From: Bacteroidia bacterium
GTDB lineage: Bacteria; Bacteroidota; Bacteroidia; B-17B0; Aurantibacillaceae
Assembly: GCA_021740825.1 (NCBI GenBank)
Contig: JAIOZA010000001.1
Location: 62,001 to 126,000 of the forward strand
Length of the DNA: 64,000 bases
Direction of reading: 5' to 3'
The notes below the pieces were generated by a model. It did not search any database. It had not been told where the DNA came from and worked only from the letters and a program-made list of their open reading frames with translations. The position numbers and the translations under genes were made by a program. Position 1 is the stretch's first letter. Every line of letters starts with the position of its first letter. Shown here piece after piece: positions 24,299 through 33,680 of this stretch.

Positions 24299-25408
24299 AT
24301 GAACCAGTTTATACCTCTAGCTAAACCAAATATTTTGGAAAAAGACATAGCCTTAGTTATTGATGTTTTAAGAAGCGGAATGTTAGTGCAAGGCAAATAT
24401 GTTGATGAGCTGGAGAAGAGTTTTGTGCATAATACCGGAGCAAGTTATGCAAGTGCATTAAGTAACGGTACAGCTACTTTACATTTGGCATTAATAGCTT
24501 TAGGAATAAAAGCAGGTGATGAAGTTATAGTGCCGGCATTTTCATATATAGCAACAGCAAATGTTGTTGAATTGGTGGGTGCAAAACCTGTTTTTGTTGA
24601 CATAGATTTAGCAACCTTTAATATTGATGTTACTAAAATTGAAGCCGTAATTTCTTCAAAAACAAAAGCAATTATTCCAGTGCATGAATTTGGTTTGGCT
24701 TGCGATATTGAGGCAGTAATGGTTATTGCTAAAAAACATAATCTATTTGTAATTGAAGATTCAGCCTGTGCCTTAGGCGCTTTGTATAAAAACAAACACG
24801 TTGGTAGCTTCGGTAATTTTGGCTCATTTTCTTTGCATCCGCGTAAAGCTATTAGTTGTGGTGAAGGCGGTATGCTAATTACAAATAATTTGGATTTGGA
24901 TAAAAAAATTAAAATTTTGCGAAATCATGGTACCGAAATAATTGACGGTAAAATGGATTTTACAGAGTTTGGGTTTAATTACCGAATGACTGATTTTCAG
25001 GCAGCATTAGTAGTATCGCAATTAGACCGGTTGCAAAATAGTATTAATTATAAAAATGAATTAGCTGATATTTATTTTTCTGAGATTAAATCCGATAAAA
25101 TTCAATTGCCTTTTGTGCCCAATTACACGTCACATACATGGCAAACATTTCATGTTGTTTTAGATGAAAGTGTAAACAGAGATGAAATCATTATAAAATT
25201 AAAAGAAAATAATATTGGCGCCAATTATGGAGCTCAATGTATGCCTTATATGAAATCATTTAAGGAAAAATACAAGTATAATTGCGAAACACTTTTTCCG
25301 AATGCTTTAAAAGCTTATAAACAAGGACTTGCCTTACCTATTTATGATTTAGTAAATAAGGAACAAATAAATTATATATCTAAAACAATAAAGAATTTAA
25401 TACCATGA
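24299..25408 (+). CDS. DegT/DnrJ/EryC1/StrS sugar aminotransferase
   Basis: PLP-dependent aminotransferase that puts an amino group on a keto sugar nucleotide. The 369 residues show the family pattern: [52 protein letters not shown] and the PLP lysine in [14 protein letters not shown] (about residue 184). It is followed at once by an SDR (4-bp overlap) and a formyltransferase, so the three genes probably make one N-formylated or otherwise acylated amino sugar. The sugar position aminated (C3 or C4) cannot be fixed from sequence. Confidence 0.88.
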   Translation: MNQFIPLAKPNILEKDIALVIDVLRSGMLVQGKYVDELEKSFVHNTGASYASALSNGTATLHLALIALGIKAGDEVIVPAFSYIATANVVELVGAKPVFVDIDLATFNIDVTKIEAVISSKTKAIIPVHEFGLACDIEAVMVIAKKHNLFVIEDSACALGALYKNKHVGSFGNFGSFSLHPRKAISCGEGGMLITNNLDLDKKIKILRNHGTEIIDGKMDFTEFGFNYRMTDFQAALVVSQLDRLQNSINYKNELADIYFSEIKSDKIQLPFVPNYTSHTWQTFHVVLDESVNRDEIIIKLKENNIGANYGAQCMPYMKSFKEKYKYNCETLFPNALKAYKQGLALPIYDLVNKEQINYISKTIKNLIP

Positions 25409-26355
25409 TAACAAACAAAACTATTTTTATTACAGGTGGTGCTGGCTTTATAGCAAACACACTTATTAAACATTATATAAACGACAATAAAATTGTAGTA
25501 TATGATAATTTTCATCGAGATACATTAAGCAATAGTGATGTAGCCAAACACACTAATTTAACCATTGTAAAAGGAGATGTGTTGGATTTAGTAGCCTTAA
25601 CAAATGCTATGAAAGGGGCTGATATAGTTATTCATGCTGCCGGCATTGCCGGCATTGATACAGTAATCAAAAATCCTGTGCGCACCATGCAAGTAAATAT
25701 GATTGGGACAGCTAATGCTTTAGAAGCTGCACATGTAAATAATATTACTGAGAGGTTTATTGATTTTTCAACTTCAGAAGTCTTTGGATCTATGGCCTTT
25801 AAATCATCTGAAACAGATCAAACAGTTTCTGGCAGTGCAGGTGAAGCACGTTGGACTTATGCCGTTAGTAAATTAGCCGGTGAACATTTGGCACATGCTT
25901 ACTTTAAACAATACCAATTGCCTGTTGTAACCGTAAGACCATTTAACGTATATGGACCGGGACAAACCGGAGAAGGAGCTATTCAAATTTTTATTAAAAA
26001 AGCATTGAAGAATGAAGATATTCATATTGATGGAGACGGCTCTCAAATTAGAGCCTGGTGCTTTGTTGATGATTTTGTAGATTGTTTAATTCGTTGCGTT
26101 GAAAATCCAAAAGCTATTGGCGAAAGTTTTAATATCGGAAATTCGAGAGCCGTAATCACTATTTTAGGTTTAGCGCAATTGGTGTGCCGCGTATTAAAAT
26201 CAGATTCTAAAATTTTGTTTGATCCGCCTTTGTCTGCCGATATTGCTATACGCATACCGAGTGTAGAAAAAACAAAAGAGGTTTTAGATTTTAAGGCCAA
26301 AGTAGATTTGGAAGAAGGCGTTTTAAGAACATCAGAATACATGAAAACTTTGTAA
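25405..26355 (+). CDS. NAD-dependent sugar epimerase/dehydratase
   Basis: Extended SDR of 316 residues with the NAD loop [12 protein letters not shown] (last Gly replaced by Ala), the HAAGIAGID segment, FSTSEVFG and catalytic YAVSK, and the sugar-binding [16 protein letters not shown]. The sequence is near the GDP/dTDP-sugar 4,6-dehydratase and epimerase groups but does not decide the reaction. It overlaps the upstream aminotransferase by 4 bp (ATGA) and sits one base before the formyltransferase start, so it most likely produces or epimerises the intermediate for those enzymes. Confidence 0.83.
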   Translation: MITNKTIFITGGAGFIANTLIKHYINDNKIVVYDNFHRDTLSNSDVAKHTNLTIVKGDVLDLVALTNAMKGADIVIHAAGIAGIDTVIKNPVRTMQVNMIGTANALEAAHVNNITERFIDFSTSEVFGSMAFKSSETDQTVSGSAGEARWTYAVSKLAGEHLAHAYFKQYQLPVVTVRPFNVYGPGQTGEGAIQIFIKKALKNEDIHIDGDGSQIRAWCFVDDFVDCLIRCVENPKAIGESFNIGNSRAVITILGLAQLVCRVLKSDSKILFDPPLSADIAIRIPSVEKTKEVLDFKAKVDLEEGVLRTSEYMKTL

Positions 26356-26356
26356 G

Positions 26357-27157
26357 ATGCGGATAGTTTTTTTTGGTGCTTCTGAATTGGGTTTTGATTG
26401 TTGCAAACATCTTGTTGAACTAGGCTATCAAGTGGTTGGAATATGTACAATACCTTCTACTTTTAGCATTAAATATAAAGCTGATAGTGAAAGGCGAAAT
26501 GTACAAAATGTTTTATATAAAGATTTTTCTTATTTTAATAACAAATTTGGTATCCCTGTTTGCGTGGTGGAAACAAAAATGTCAGACTATATAGAAATTA
26601 TTGAGTTGTGGAAGCCTGACTTTATTTTAGTTATTGGCTGGTATTACATGATTCCAGAAAGAATTATGAGATTGCCAATCAAAGGAGTAGCTGGCATACA
26701 CGCATCTTTATTGCCAAAATATAGAGGTAATGCGCCACTAGTATGGGCAATGATAAATGGAGAAGAAGAAACAGGCGTTTCACTTTTTTATATTGAAGGC
26801 AATGGAGTTGATGAAGGCGATATTATTCAGCAGGATAAATTTAAAATCGAAAATTCTGATACCATTAAAGAGGTACTAGAAAAAGCAAAAATAGCATCTC
26901 TAAAAATATTGACTACATCTCTCCCTTTAATTACTGATGAAATTGCTCCACGTCTAAAACAAAATAATAGTGAAGCTACTTATTTCCCAAAAAGAAGTCC
27001 AGAAGATGGATTAATTGATTGGACGTGGGATAAACAGCGTATTAAAAATTTTGTTCGTGCGCAAACAAAACCATACCCAGGCGCTTTTACATTTATAAAT
27101 GACAAAAAAATTATAATTTGGGATGGTGATATTGAAATTATTAATAATAAAGACTGA
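26357..27157 (+). CDS. Methionyl-tRNA-formyltransferase-like sugar N-formyltransferase
   Basis: Predicted to transfer a formyl group from N10-formyl-tetrahydrofolate to an amino sugar nucleotide. The 266 residues have the formyltransferase core GIHASLLPKYRGNAPLVWA, TGVSLFYIEGNGVDEGDII (with the expected catalytic His and Asp) and a C-terminal domain (FVRAQTKPYPGAFTF) as in Fmt and ArnA-type enzymes. The Asn of the canonical NxHxSLLP motif is Gly here (GIHASLLP), a change also found in other locus-linked formyltransferases. Context with an aminotransferase and SDR argues for sugar, not tRNA. Its stop overlaps the next start (TGATG). Confidence 0.83.
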   Translation: MRIVFFGASELGFDCCKHLVELGYQVVGICTIPSTFSIKYKADSERRNVQNVLYKDFSYFNNKFGIPVCVVETKMSDYIEIIELWKPDFILVIGWYYMIPERIMRLPIKGVAGIHASLLPKYRGNAPLVWAMINGEEETGVSLFYIEGNGVDEGDIIQQDKFKIENSDTIKEVLEKAKIASLKILTTSLPLITDEIAPRLKQNNSEATYFPKRSPEDGLIDWTWDKQRIKNFVRAQTKPYPGAFTFINDKKIIIWDGDIEIINNKD

Positions 27158-28302
27158 TGCAAAACTGTAAACGCTGTATATATAATTCATCCATTCCTAA
27201 AATTTCATTTAACACAGATGGTATTTGTAATTATTGTGAGCAATACAATTCAATGAATTTACAATACCAAACAGGTGATGCAGGTGAAAAAATGATTGAA
27301 GAGTATGTTGCTCAAATGAAAAAAGATGGTAAGGGTAAACCTTATGATGTGGTAATAGGTGTTAGTGGTGGTTGTGATTCATCATATATGTTGCATTTAG
27401 CAAAAAATGTTTATGGTTTGAGAGTTCTAGCTGCTCATTTTGATAATACCTATAACTCAAAGATTGCCGTTGAAAATATAAAAATTGTATTAGATAAATT
27501 AAATATCGATTTATATACCTACGTTGTAGATAATAAAGAATTTGAGAACATTCAAAAGTCTTTATTATTAGCGTCAGTTCCAGAATTTGAAGCGGCCACA
27601 GATTTATCATTAGCAACTACACATTATATGGCATGTGCAAAATATGGCATAAAACATATATGGGAAGGACACTCATTCCGAACTGAAGGAGTATCTCCTC
27701 CAGGGTGGTTTTATATGGATGCTAAATACATTAAATCCATACATAAGCAATTCGGAGATGGTATTATTACATCAACGCCATTACTATGGTTGAGTAAATG
27801 GATAAAATGGATGGTAGTGGATAAAATAAAAAAATTCAGACCATTATATTATCTGGATTATAACAAAGAAGAAGTTAAAACTTTTTTGGCAAAAGAATAC
27901 GCTTGGCAATGGTACGGTGGACATCATATGGAAAACAGGACTGCTTATTTTATTAATAATTATTATTTGCCTGTAAAATTTGGTATTGACTTGCGCTGGT
28001 GCGAATATTCAGCTTTGGTGAGAAGTGGATATTTAACCAGATATGAAGCACTATTTAAAATTAAAGAACCGAAGCCATTTGAAAATGATTTATTAATGGA
28101 AATAAAATCACGTTTAAAATTATCGGATGTTGATTGGGAAGCAATAATGAATGCTCCTAATAAACATTATACCGATTATCCTACTTACAAAAAAACATTT
28201 GAGCGCATGCGACCATTCTTTTTTATTTTATTAAAATCAGGTTATGTTACCCAAAGTTTTTATGATAAATTTTGTGTTTTGAAAGAAGAGAAATTATTAT
28301 AA
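27157..28302 (+). CDS. N-acetyl sugar amidotransferase (WbpG/PseA-like)
   Basis: ATP-dependent PP-loop enzyme that converts an N-acetyl to an acetamidino group using ammonia from the HisH/HisF pair. The 381 residues begin with zinc-type cysteines (CKRCIYNSSIPKISFN and GICNYCEQY), followed by the PP-loop GVSGGCDSSYML (about residue 70) and the C-terminal catalytic region (EGHSFRTEGVSPPGW, WQWYGGHHMENR). Length and motifs match WbpG. It lies about 5 kb from hisH/hisF, not adjacent as in Pseudomonas. A second WbpG-like domain is fused to a glycosyltransferase at about 42 kb. Confidence 0.9.
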   Translation: MQNCKRCIYNSSIPKISFNTDGICNYCEQYNSMNLQYQTGDAGEKMIEEYVAQMKKDGKGKPYDVVIGVSGGCDSSYMLHLAKNVYGLRVLAAHFDNTYNSKIAVENIKIVLDKLNIDLYTYVVDNKEFENIQKSLLLASVPEFEAATDLSLATTHYMACAKYGIKHIWEGHSFRTEGVSPPGWFYMDAKYIKSIHKQFGDGIITSTPLLWLSKWIKWMVVDKIKKFRPLYYLDYNKEEVKTFLAKEYAWQWYGGHHMENRTAYFINNYYLPVKFGIDLRWCEYSALVRSGYLTRYEALFKIKEPKPFENDLLMEIKSRLKLSDVDWEAIMNAPNKHYTDYPTYKKTFERMRPFFFILLKSGYVTQSFYDKFCVLKEEKLL

Positions 28303-28308
28303 TTATAA

Positions 28309-29556
28309 ATGAGAATACTTATTGGCACTGTAGAAATTTGTGGGTGGATAAAAACGTTAAAAGATGAACTTGAAAAACAAGGGCATTCTGTCACCACAAT
28401 TTCTGAACCATATCATTATGCCCCAAATTATAAATACGATATATCTCATCAAAATTTTGTAAAGGATTATATTTCATATAGAATTGGTGTTAATTCTTTT
28501 TTTAATTCGATAACAATAAAATCTTATTCTTTTTTAGAAAAAATTGCTAATAAATTCTTCCCCAAAAAATTAAATAATTATGTCCTTAATAAAGCAAATA
28601 ATTATTTCTTTAAAAACACTGATGTGTTTATTTATTTTTGGAATGGTTTAACCACTAATGAAAATGACATTCTACAATTTAAAAAAAATGGTGTTAAAAT
28701 AATAACTTGGTTTGTTGGAGATGATGTTCGTTATTATCCAGCTATGCAAGAGGAATTTGAAATTAAGAATAAATTTTATGAAGGGTATTTTCAAAAAAAT
28801 TTTAATGACTTGTTAAGAAAATTACGAATACATGAGAAATATTCAGATATAATTTTTTCAGTTCCTGATCAAGCATCTTTAGCACTTAGGCCATATTACC
28901 ATCTTCAAATTCCAGTAAAAATAGAAAGGTTTCAATTTAAACAGTCAAACAATACTGTACCAATTGTTGTACATATTCCCAGTAGTCAACAAATTAAAGG
29001 AACTGCAATAATTAGAACGGTCATAAACGAACTTAAAAACGAAGGACTTAATTTTATTTATAGGGAATTAATAAATATACCAAATAGCCAGGTGTTAAAT
29101 GAACTTTCAAATGCTGATATTCTTGTTGATGAACTGTTTTTACATGGCCCCGGTGTTTTGTCATTCGAGGCAATGTGCAGTGGTTGCGCTGTTGCAACAA
29201 GGTATCTCGAAAATTCACCAATAGTTTTTCGTCCACCGGTGGTTTCAATAACAGAGGAAAACATTAAAGAAAAATTACGATTACTAATTACTAATAATGA
29301 ATTAAGAAATGATGTAATTCAAAAAGGAAAGTTATATGTTGAGGATAATAACAAGGTGGAATCAATTGTGAAAAATATGCTATCGAAACTTTCTGTAGAT
29401 ACAAAAGCAGATTACTATCCTAATTACTTCCGTGAAAATTTTGAACCACAAAATGATTTAATTGAATATGTAAATAGCATGACTGAATTTGTAAAAGATG
29501 AGACGTGGTATAAGAAGAATATTTTACCTGGTGTGAGAAACGAATTAAAATTTTAG
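28309..29556 (+). CDS. GT-B type glycosyltransferase
   Basis: 415-residue cytoplasmic protein. The N-terminal half is a loose Rossmann domain (MRILIGTVEICGWIKTLKDE) and the C-terminal half carries the donor-binding signature of family 4-like transferases: PGVLSFEAMCSGCAVATRYL, with the Glu that contacts the nucleotide sugar. The WFVGDDVRYYP stretch is typical of some capsule transferases. It follows the WbpG-like gene by 6 bp, so it may transfer the amidinated sugar. Donor and linkage cannot be predicted. No transmembrane segment. Confidence 0.75.
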   Translation: MRILIGTVEICGWIKTLKDELEKQGHSVTTISEPYHYAPNYKYDISHQNFVKDYISYRIGVNSFFNSITIKSYSFLEKIANKFFPKKLNNYVLNKANNYFFKNTDVFIYFWNGLTTNENDILQFKKNGVKIITWFVGDDVRYYPAMQEEFEIKNKFYEGYFQKNFNDLLRKLRIHEKYSDIIFSVPDQASLALRPYYHLQIPVKIERFQFKQSNNTVPIVVHIPSSQQIKGTAIIRTVINELKNEGLNFIYRELINIPNSQVLNELSNADILVDELFLHGPGVLSFEAMCSGCAVATRYLENSPIVFRPPVVSITEENIKEKLRLLITNNELRNDVIQKGKLYVEDNNKVESIVKNMLSKLSVDTKADYYPNYFRENFEPQNDLIEYVNSMTEFVKDETWYKKNILPGVRNELKF

Positions 29557-29568
29557 AAAAGGTTTTGC

Positions 29569-31317
29569 ATGTGCGGAATAGCAGGAATAATACATTTTAA
29601 TAATAAACCGGTTTTAACTGAACAGTTAAAACAAATGACTGATGTTATTGCTCACCGTGGGCCTGATGGCGAAGGATATTGGGTTAATGCAAAAAGCAAT
29701 GTTGGCTTTGGTCACAGGCGCTTATCCATTATTGATTTATCAAGTAACGGAAAACAACCTATGCATTATGCTAATAACCGGTATACGGTCACATTTAATG
29801 GCGAAATATATAATTACATTGAATTAAGAGAACAACTTATATCAAAAGGATACCTGTTTCATTCAAATAGCGATACAGAAGTTTTACTGGCTTTATATGA
29901 TTTAAAAAAAGAAAAATGTTTAGCCGACTTAGATGGCATGTTCGCATTTGCTATTTGGGACGAAAAAGAACAGGAACTATTTTGTGCAAGAGATCGTTTT
30001 GGAGAAAAGCCATTTTACTATAGCTATGAAAAAGGGCAGTATTTTTATTTTGCTTCAGAAATGAAAGAACTTTGGGCAATAGGAATATCAAAACAAAATG
30101 ACAGTGATGTATTGAATAATTTTTTGAAAACAGAAAAAGTAGTTTATTCAACTGATACAACCAAAACTTTTTATAAAAATGTAAAACAATTGGATTCATC
30201 TCACTATCTAATTATTAAAAAGAATGCAGATGTTAAAATTGAGCGTTATTATGATTTGGATAACATTCAGATAAATAGAAATATAAGTTTAAGCGAAGCG
30301 GTTGAAAAATTCACACAATTGTTTACGGAAAGTGTTCGGTTAAGACTTAGATCGGATGTCGCCGTTGGCTCTAGTTTATCGGGAGGTTTAGATTCATCGA
30401 GTATTGTAATGATGATGGACAAATTAAAAGGAGAAGCCACACAACAAAAAACGTTTTCTGCAAGGTTTAAGAGCTTTGATAAAGACGAAGGAGTTCATAT
30501 TCATAAAGTGGTTGATGCCTGTAAAAATGTTGTATGCTACGAAGTATGGCCCAAACAGGAAGAATTGCAGAAAATACTACCTGAACTTATTTTTCACCAG
30601 GAAGAACCTTTTGCATCATCCAGCGTGTTTGCCCAATGGAAAGTAATGGAATTGGCAAAACAAAATGGAACGGTTGTATTGCTTGATGGGCAAGGAGCTG
30701 ATGAATATTTAGCTGGCTATCTTCCGCTATATGGATTGTATTTGAAACAATTGTTTTTTACAGATAAGGGTAAATACAATCATGAACAGAGTATATATTT
30801 AAAATTACGAGGTAGTTTAGGCTGTACGTTAGAAGAAGATGAAACGATCAGAATGAAAATAGGTAGATTAAAGAAAAAAATTTTCAAACAGGCAATGCCA
30901 TATAATAATGAGAGTTTAACCCGTGAATTAAAAAAGCAAATGTTATCCATAGGATTAAAAGAGCTTTTAAGATATGCTGATAGAAATTCGATGGCACATT
31001 CTCGCGAAGTGCGTTTACCATTTTTGAGTCATAAATTAATTGATTTTGTTTTTTCTTTACCCGATGAATTTAAATTATTTGAAGGGTGGACAAAATATAT
31101 TTTGCGTTTATCGATGAATGATTTATTACCAAAAGATATAGCATGGAGAGTAGATAAAATAGGATATGTAACTCCTCAAAATAATTGGATGGAAAATAAT
31201 TATTGGAAAAATCAAATAGAAGAAGGGAAGAATAAATTTTCGGAATTAACTTCAACTAAAAATGGAAAAATGGAAAGTTGGAATTATATTATGTTGAATA
31301 ATTTTTTTTATAGATAA
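29569..31317 (+). CDS. asnB: Asparagine synthase-like glutamine-dependent amidotransferase
   Basis: 582 residues: N-terminal class II glutaminase with nucleophile Cys2 (MCGIAGI), RGPDGEGYW and FNGEIYNY; C-terminal synthetase domain with PP-loop SLSGGLDSSSIV (about residue 268) and LLDGQGADEYLAGY. Classical asparagine synthase makes asparagine, but homologues inside O-antigen loci amidate sugar uronic acids. Its position among glycosyltransferases, 12 bp after one and 16 bp before another, favours the sugar role. Start ATG gives Cys at position 2 after Met removal, as required. Either role remains possible. Confidence 0.88.
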   Translation: MCGIAGIIHFNNKPVLTEQLKQMTDVIAHRGPDGEGYWVNAKSNVGFGHRRLSIIDLSSNGKQPMHYANNRYTVTFNGEIYNYIELREQLISKGYLFHSNSDTEVLLALYDLKKEKCLADLDGMFAFAIWDEKEQELFCARDRFGEKPFYYSYEKGQYFYFASEMKELWAIGISKQNDSDVLNNFLKTEKVVYSTDTTKTFYKNVKQLDSSHYLIIKKNADVKIERYYDLDNIQINRNISLSEAVEKFTQLFTESVRLRLRSDVAVGSSLSGGLDSSSIVMMMDKLKGEATQQKTFSARFKSFDKDEGVHIHKVVDACKNVVCYEVWPKQEELQKILPELIFHQEEPFASSSVFAQWKVMELAKQNGTVVLLDGQGADEYLAGYLPLYGLYLKQLFFTDKGKYNHEQSIYLKLRGSLGCTLEEDETIRMKIGRLKKKIFKQAMPYNNESLTRELKKQMLSIGLKELLRYADRNSMAHSREVRLPFLSHKLIDFVFSLPDEFKLFEGWTKYILRLSMNDLLPKDIAWRVDKIGYVTPQNNWMENNYWKNQIEEGKNKFSELTSTKNGKMESWNYIMLNNFFYR

Positions 31318-31333
31318 CAGTGCTTGTTTTTAA

Positions 31334-32584
31334 ATGAAGAATAACACACTTTTCATTTCGTTTTATTTCCCACCTTTTGCCAGAGTGGGAGGAAGACGAT
31401 GGGCAAAGCATATTAAGTACTTCCAGCGTTTCGGTGAAAAATTTAAAGTATTGGCTGGTGATTTTGAGGGAAAATCACCATGGGATGATGATGTTAAATC
31501 CTATGAATCTAAAATAACACGCCTACCAATTACTATTTATTATCCATATTATAAAAGAGTGTTGCCCAAAAATGTTTTTCAAAAAATAAAATGGAAAATT
31601 AGTTTGAAGTATAATAACTTTTTGGAAAAAAAATATCCTGGAAATTTTTGGGATGACTCGCGAGCCTACGAAAATAAATTTTATTTGAAAGCACTTGACA
31701 TTATAAAAAGAGAAAAGATTTCACATATTTGTTTATCCGTTGGTCCATTTGCATACGCTAGTATTCTGCCTAAATTAAAAAAAGAAATCACCGAATTAAA
31801 AATTACACTTGATTACAGAGATTACTGGCATGATTGTTTTGATTCTCTATCAAAAGGTAAAAGATTGGAAGAAATTCAAAAGCAGAAAAGTGTATTAAAT
31901 GTTGTTGATTTAGTTTTAGCTCCTAATAAGGAAATGTGCCACTATTTTGAAAAAGAATTTAATATAAACACCTATTTATTACCGCATTGTATTGATGAAG
32001 ATTTTTTAAGTATAACAGAAACGAAATTTGTTCAATTTGACAAAAAGCGCTATGTTATTTTATATGGAGGTAATTTATATGATAATATGGAACCTTATAT
32101 CTTAAAATTGATTAATTTAATTAAAGAGTTAAAGAAATCAGGAACAGAGGTAGAATTCAAATTATTAACGATGCAGCCATCCTATGTTGATTTGTTTAGA
32201 AAGAATAATATAAATATTGAGGTCAATTCATTATTACCGATTCCAGCATTTATTGAGTTAGCTACAAAATCGGATTTGATATTATTGATGAGGCCCGATT
32301 GGAGTCCTAATGCTTTTTCGACAAAGTTTTTTGAATCTGTTGCATTGCGTAAACCTATATTATATATTGGACCTAATGGAGAAGTGAACGAATTTATAAA
32401 AAATAATCGTTTAGGATTTATTCTAGCAGAAAATTCAGAAAAGGAAATGGCAAGTATTCTATTAAATAATGCTTTAAGTCATGATATTCCGGATACAAGA
32501 TTTTCCTTAGATAATAATACGTTTGATTTACAAACCCTTGAACTTATCAAATATTGGAATAAATATTATGGTTTTGAAAATTAA
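31334..32584 (+). CDS. Glycosyltransferase (GT-B), paralogue of the gene at 43 kb
   Basis: 416 residues with the N-terminal acceptor-domain motif ISFYFPPFARVGGRRWAKH, typical of bacterial family 4 transferases (FPP-x-x-GG-x-R), and a C-terminal donor domain (VILYGGNLYDNMEPYILKL, STKFFESVALRKPILYIGPNGE). It shares the unusual FPPxAxxGGRRWAK start and overall layout with the gene at 43003, so the two are probably related by duplication and may add similar sugars. Its end overlaps the next gene by 17 bp. Donor unknown. Confidence 0.8.
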   Translation: MKNNTLFISFYFPPFARVGGRRWAKHIKYFQRFGEKFKVLAGDFEGKSPWDDDVKSYESKITRLPITIYYPYYKRVLPKNVFQKIKWKISLKYNNFLEKKYPGNFWDDSRAYENKFYLKALDIIKREKISHICLSVGPFAYASILPKLKKEITELKITLDYRDYWHDCFDSLSKGKRLEEIQKQKSVLNVVDLVLAPNKEMCHYFEKEFNINTYLLPHCIDEDFLSITETKFVQFDKKRYVILYGGNLYDNMEPYILKLINLIKELKKSGTEVEFKLLTMQPSYVDLFRKNNINIEVNSLLPIPAFIELATKSDLILLMRPDWSPNAFSTKFFESVALRKPILYIGPNGEVNEFIKNNRLGFILAENSEKEMASILLNNALSHDIPDTRFSLDNNTFDLQTLELIKYWNKYYGFEN

Positions 32585-33680
32585 ATTTTTCATTACTCCA
32601 ATGTATCCTTATGGTAATGATCATTATTACCATGAGATGATTGCTTTAGCAGAAGGATTTAATGCATTAGGACATAGCGTTATTGGTAATTGTAACTATT
32701 GGTGGCAACCAGAAACAAATTCGTATTTAATTACTGATGCAAATGAGGATACTAATTTTGATATTGCCATTTATGATTACAGATATGTAACTTCGTTTGC
32801 TCACTTGTTATTTAGAAAGGGATTTCCAAATTTTGACAGAACAAAGAAACATATTTTAGTAGATCGAAATGATTGGCTTCAGCCAATATGGTGGAAAAAT
32901 AAAGACTATGCTATTTTCGACTTTATTTTTGCCGGTAATATTTATTCTAATATAACATATGCAGATAATATTAAACCATGGGCAATTGGTTTAACAAATA
33001 GAATAATCAATAGTATTGACAAATTTTATGATGTTGATTTGAAAAGAGAAAATGTCGCTGTATGTAACTTCAGGGTAGACCATAATATGCGTGGCTATCT
33101 TTTAAATCAACTCAAAGGAAGTTTGAAAAAATATCCCGTGGTGGAAAAATTCACGACACCTAATTTTAATAATGAAATAGATACTCTTTATTATAAAACT
33201 AGTATTAAGCGCCATAATCCCGAATTTTATAAATCATTATGCGAAGTTAAATTTTTTATGGCTTTTGGTGGTTATTATGAATTTAAACCAACCAAGTATT
33301 TGCCTTATAAATTATTAGATAAAATATTACGAAAACCGGCATACTGGAATTATAGAAGATTAAAGAAAAAAAATCACGACTTTTCTAATGAGATTTTTAT
33401 TTTTCAGCAAGATAATTTTCGTTTTTGGGAAGTTTTATATAGCGGTTCAATCGCTATCAATTTAAATTTAGAGTATTGGAATTTTAAATTGCCGGTAATG
33501 CCGGTTTCTGGCGAGCACTATTTTGGAATTGGGAAATTAAAAGATAATCAGTTAGAAAATGTTCTAGCAAATTTAAGTGACGACGAGATAACGCAGATTT
33601 CACTTAACGCACGTCATTGGGTTTTTGAGCATTATTCTCCACAAGCACAGGCACAGCGGATATTGTCTTTCTTAAAATGA
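32568..33680 (+). CDS. Probable glycosyltransferase-like protein
   Basis: About 370 residues from the ATG at 32568 (MVLKIKFFITPMYPYGNDHY). I prefer this to the ORF-track ATG 15 codons upstream, which would deepen the overlap with the previous gene. There is a GT-B-like N-terminus (GFNALGHSVIGNCNYWWQPE) and a C-terminal SGSIAINLNLEYWNFKLPVMP and EHYFGIGKL stretch that could be a donor site, ending HYSPQAQAQRILSFL like glycosyltransferase tails. No family is recognised with certainty. Position inside a chain of glycosyltransferases supports the call. Confidence 0.55.
   Translation: MVLKIKFFITPMYPYGNDHYYHEMIALAEGFNALGHSVIGNCNYWWQPETNSYLITDANEDTNFDIAIYDYRYVTSFAHLLFRKGFPNFDRTKKHILVDRNDWLQPIWWKNKDYAIFDFIFAGNIYSNITYADNIKPWAIGLTNRIINSIDKFYDVDLKRENVAVCNFRVDHNMRGYLLNQLKGSLKKYPVVEKFTTPNFNNEIDTLYYKTSIKRHNPEFYKSLCEVKFFMAFGGYYEFKPTKYLPYKLLDKILRKPAYWNYRRLKKKNHDFSNEIFIFQQDNFRFWEVLYSGSIAINLNLEYWNFKLPVMPVSGEHYFGIGKLKDNQLENVLANLSDDEITQISLNARHWVFEHYSPQAQAQRILSFLK

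Noticed and set aside
32523-32567. Upstream ATG of the glycosyltransferase-like gene at 32.5 kb
   Set aside because: It would extend the overlap with the preceding gene to 62 bp and adds residues unlike the rest of the protein; the ATG at 32568 is simpler.
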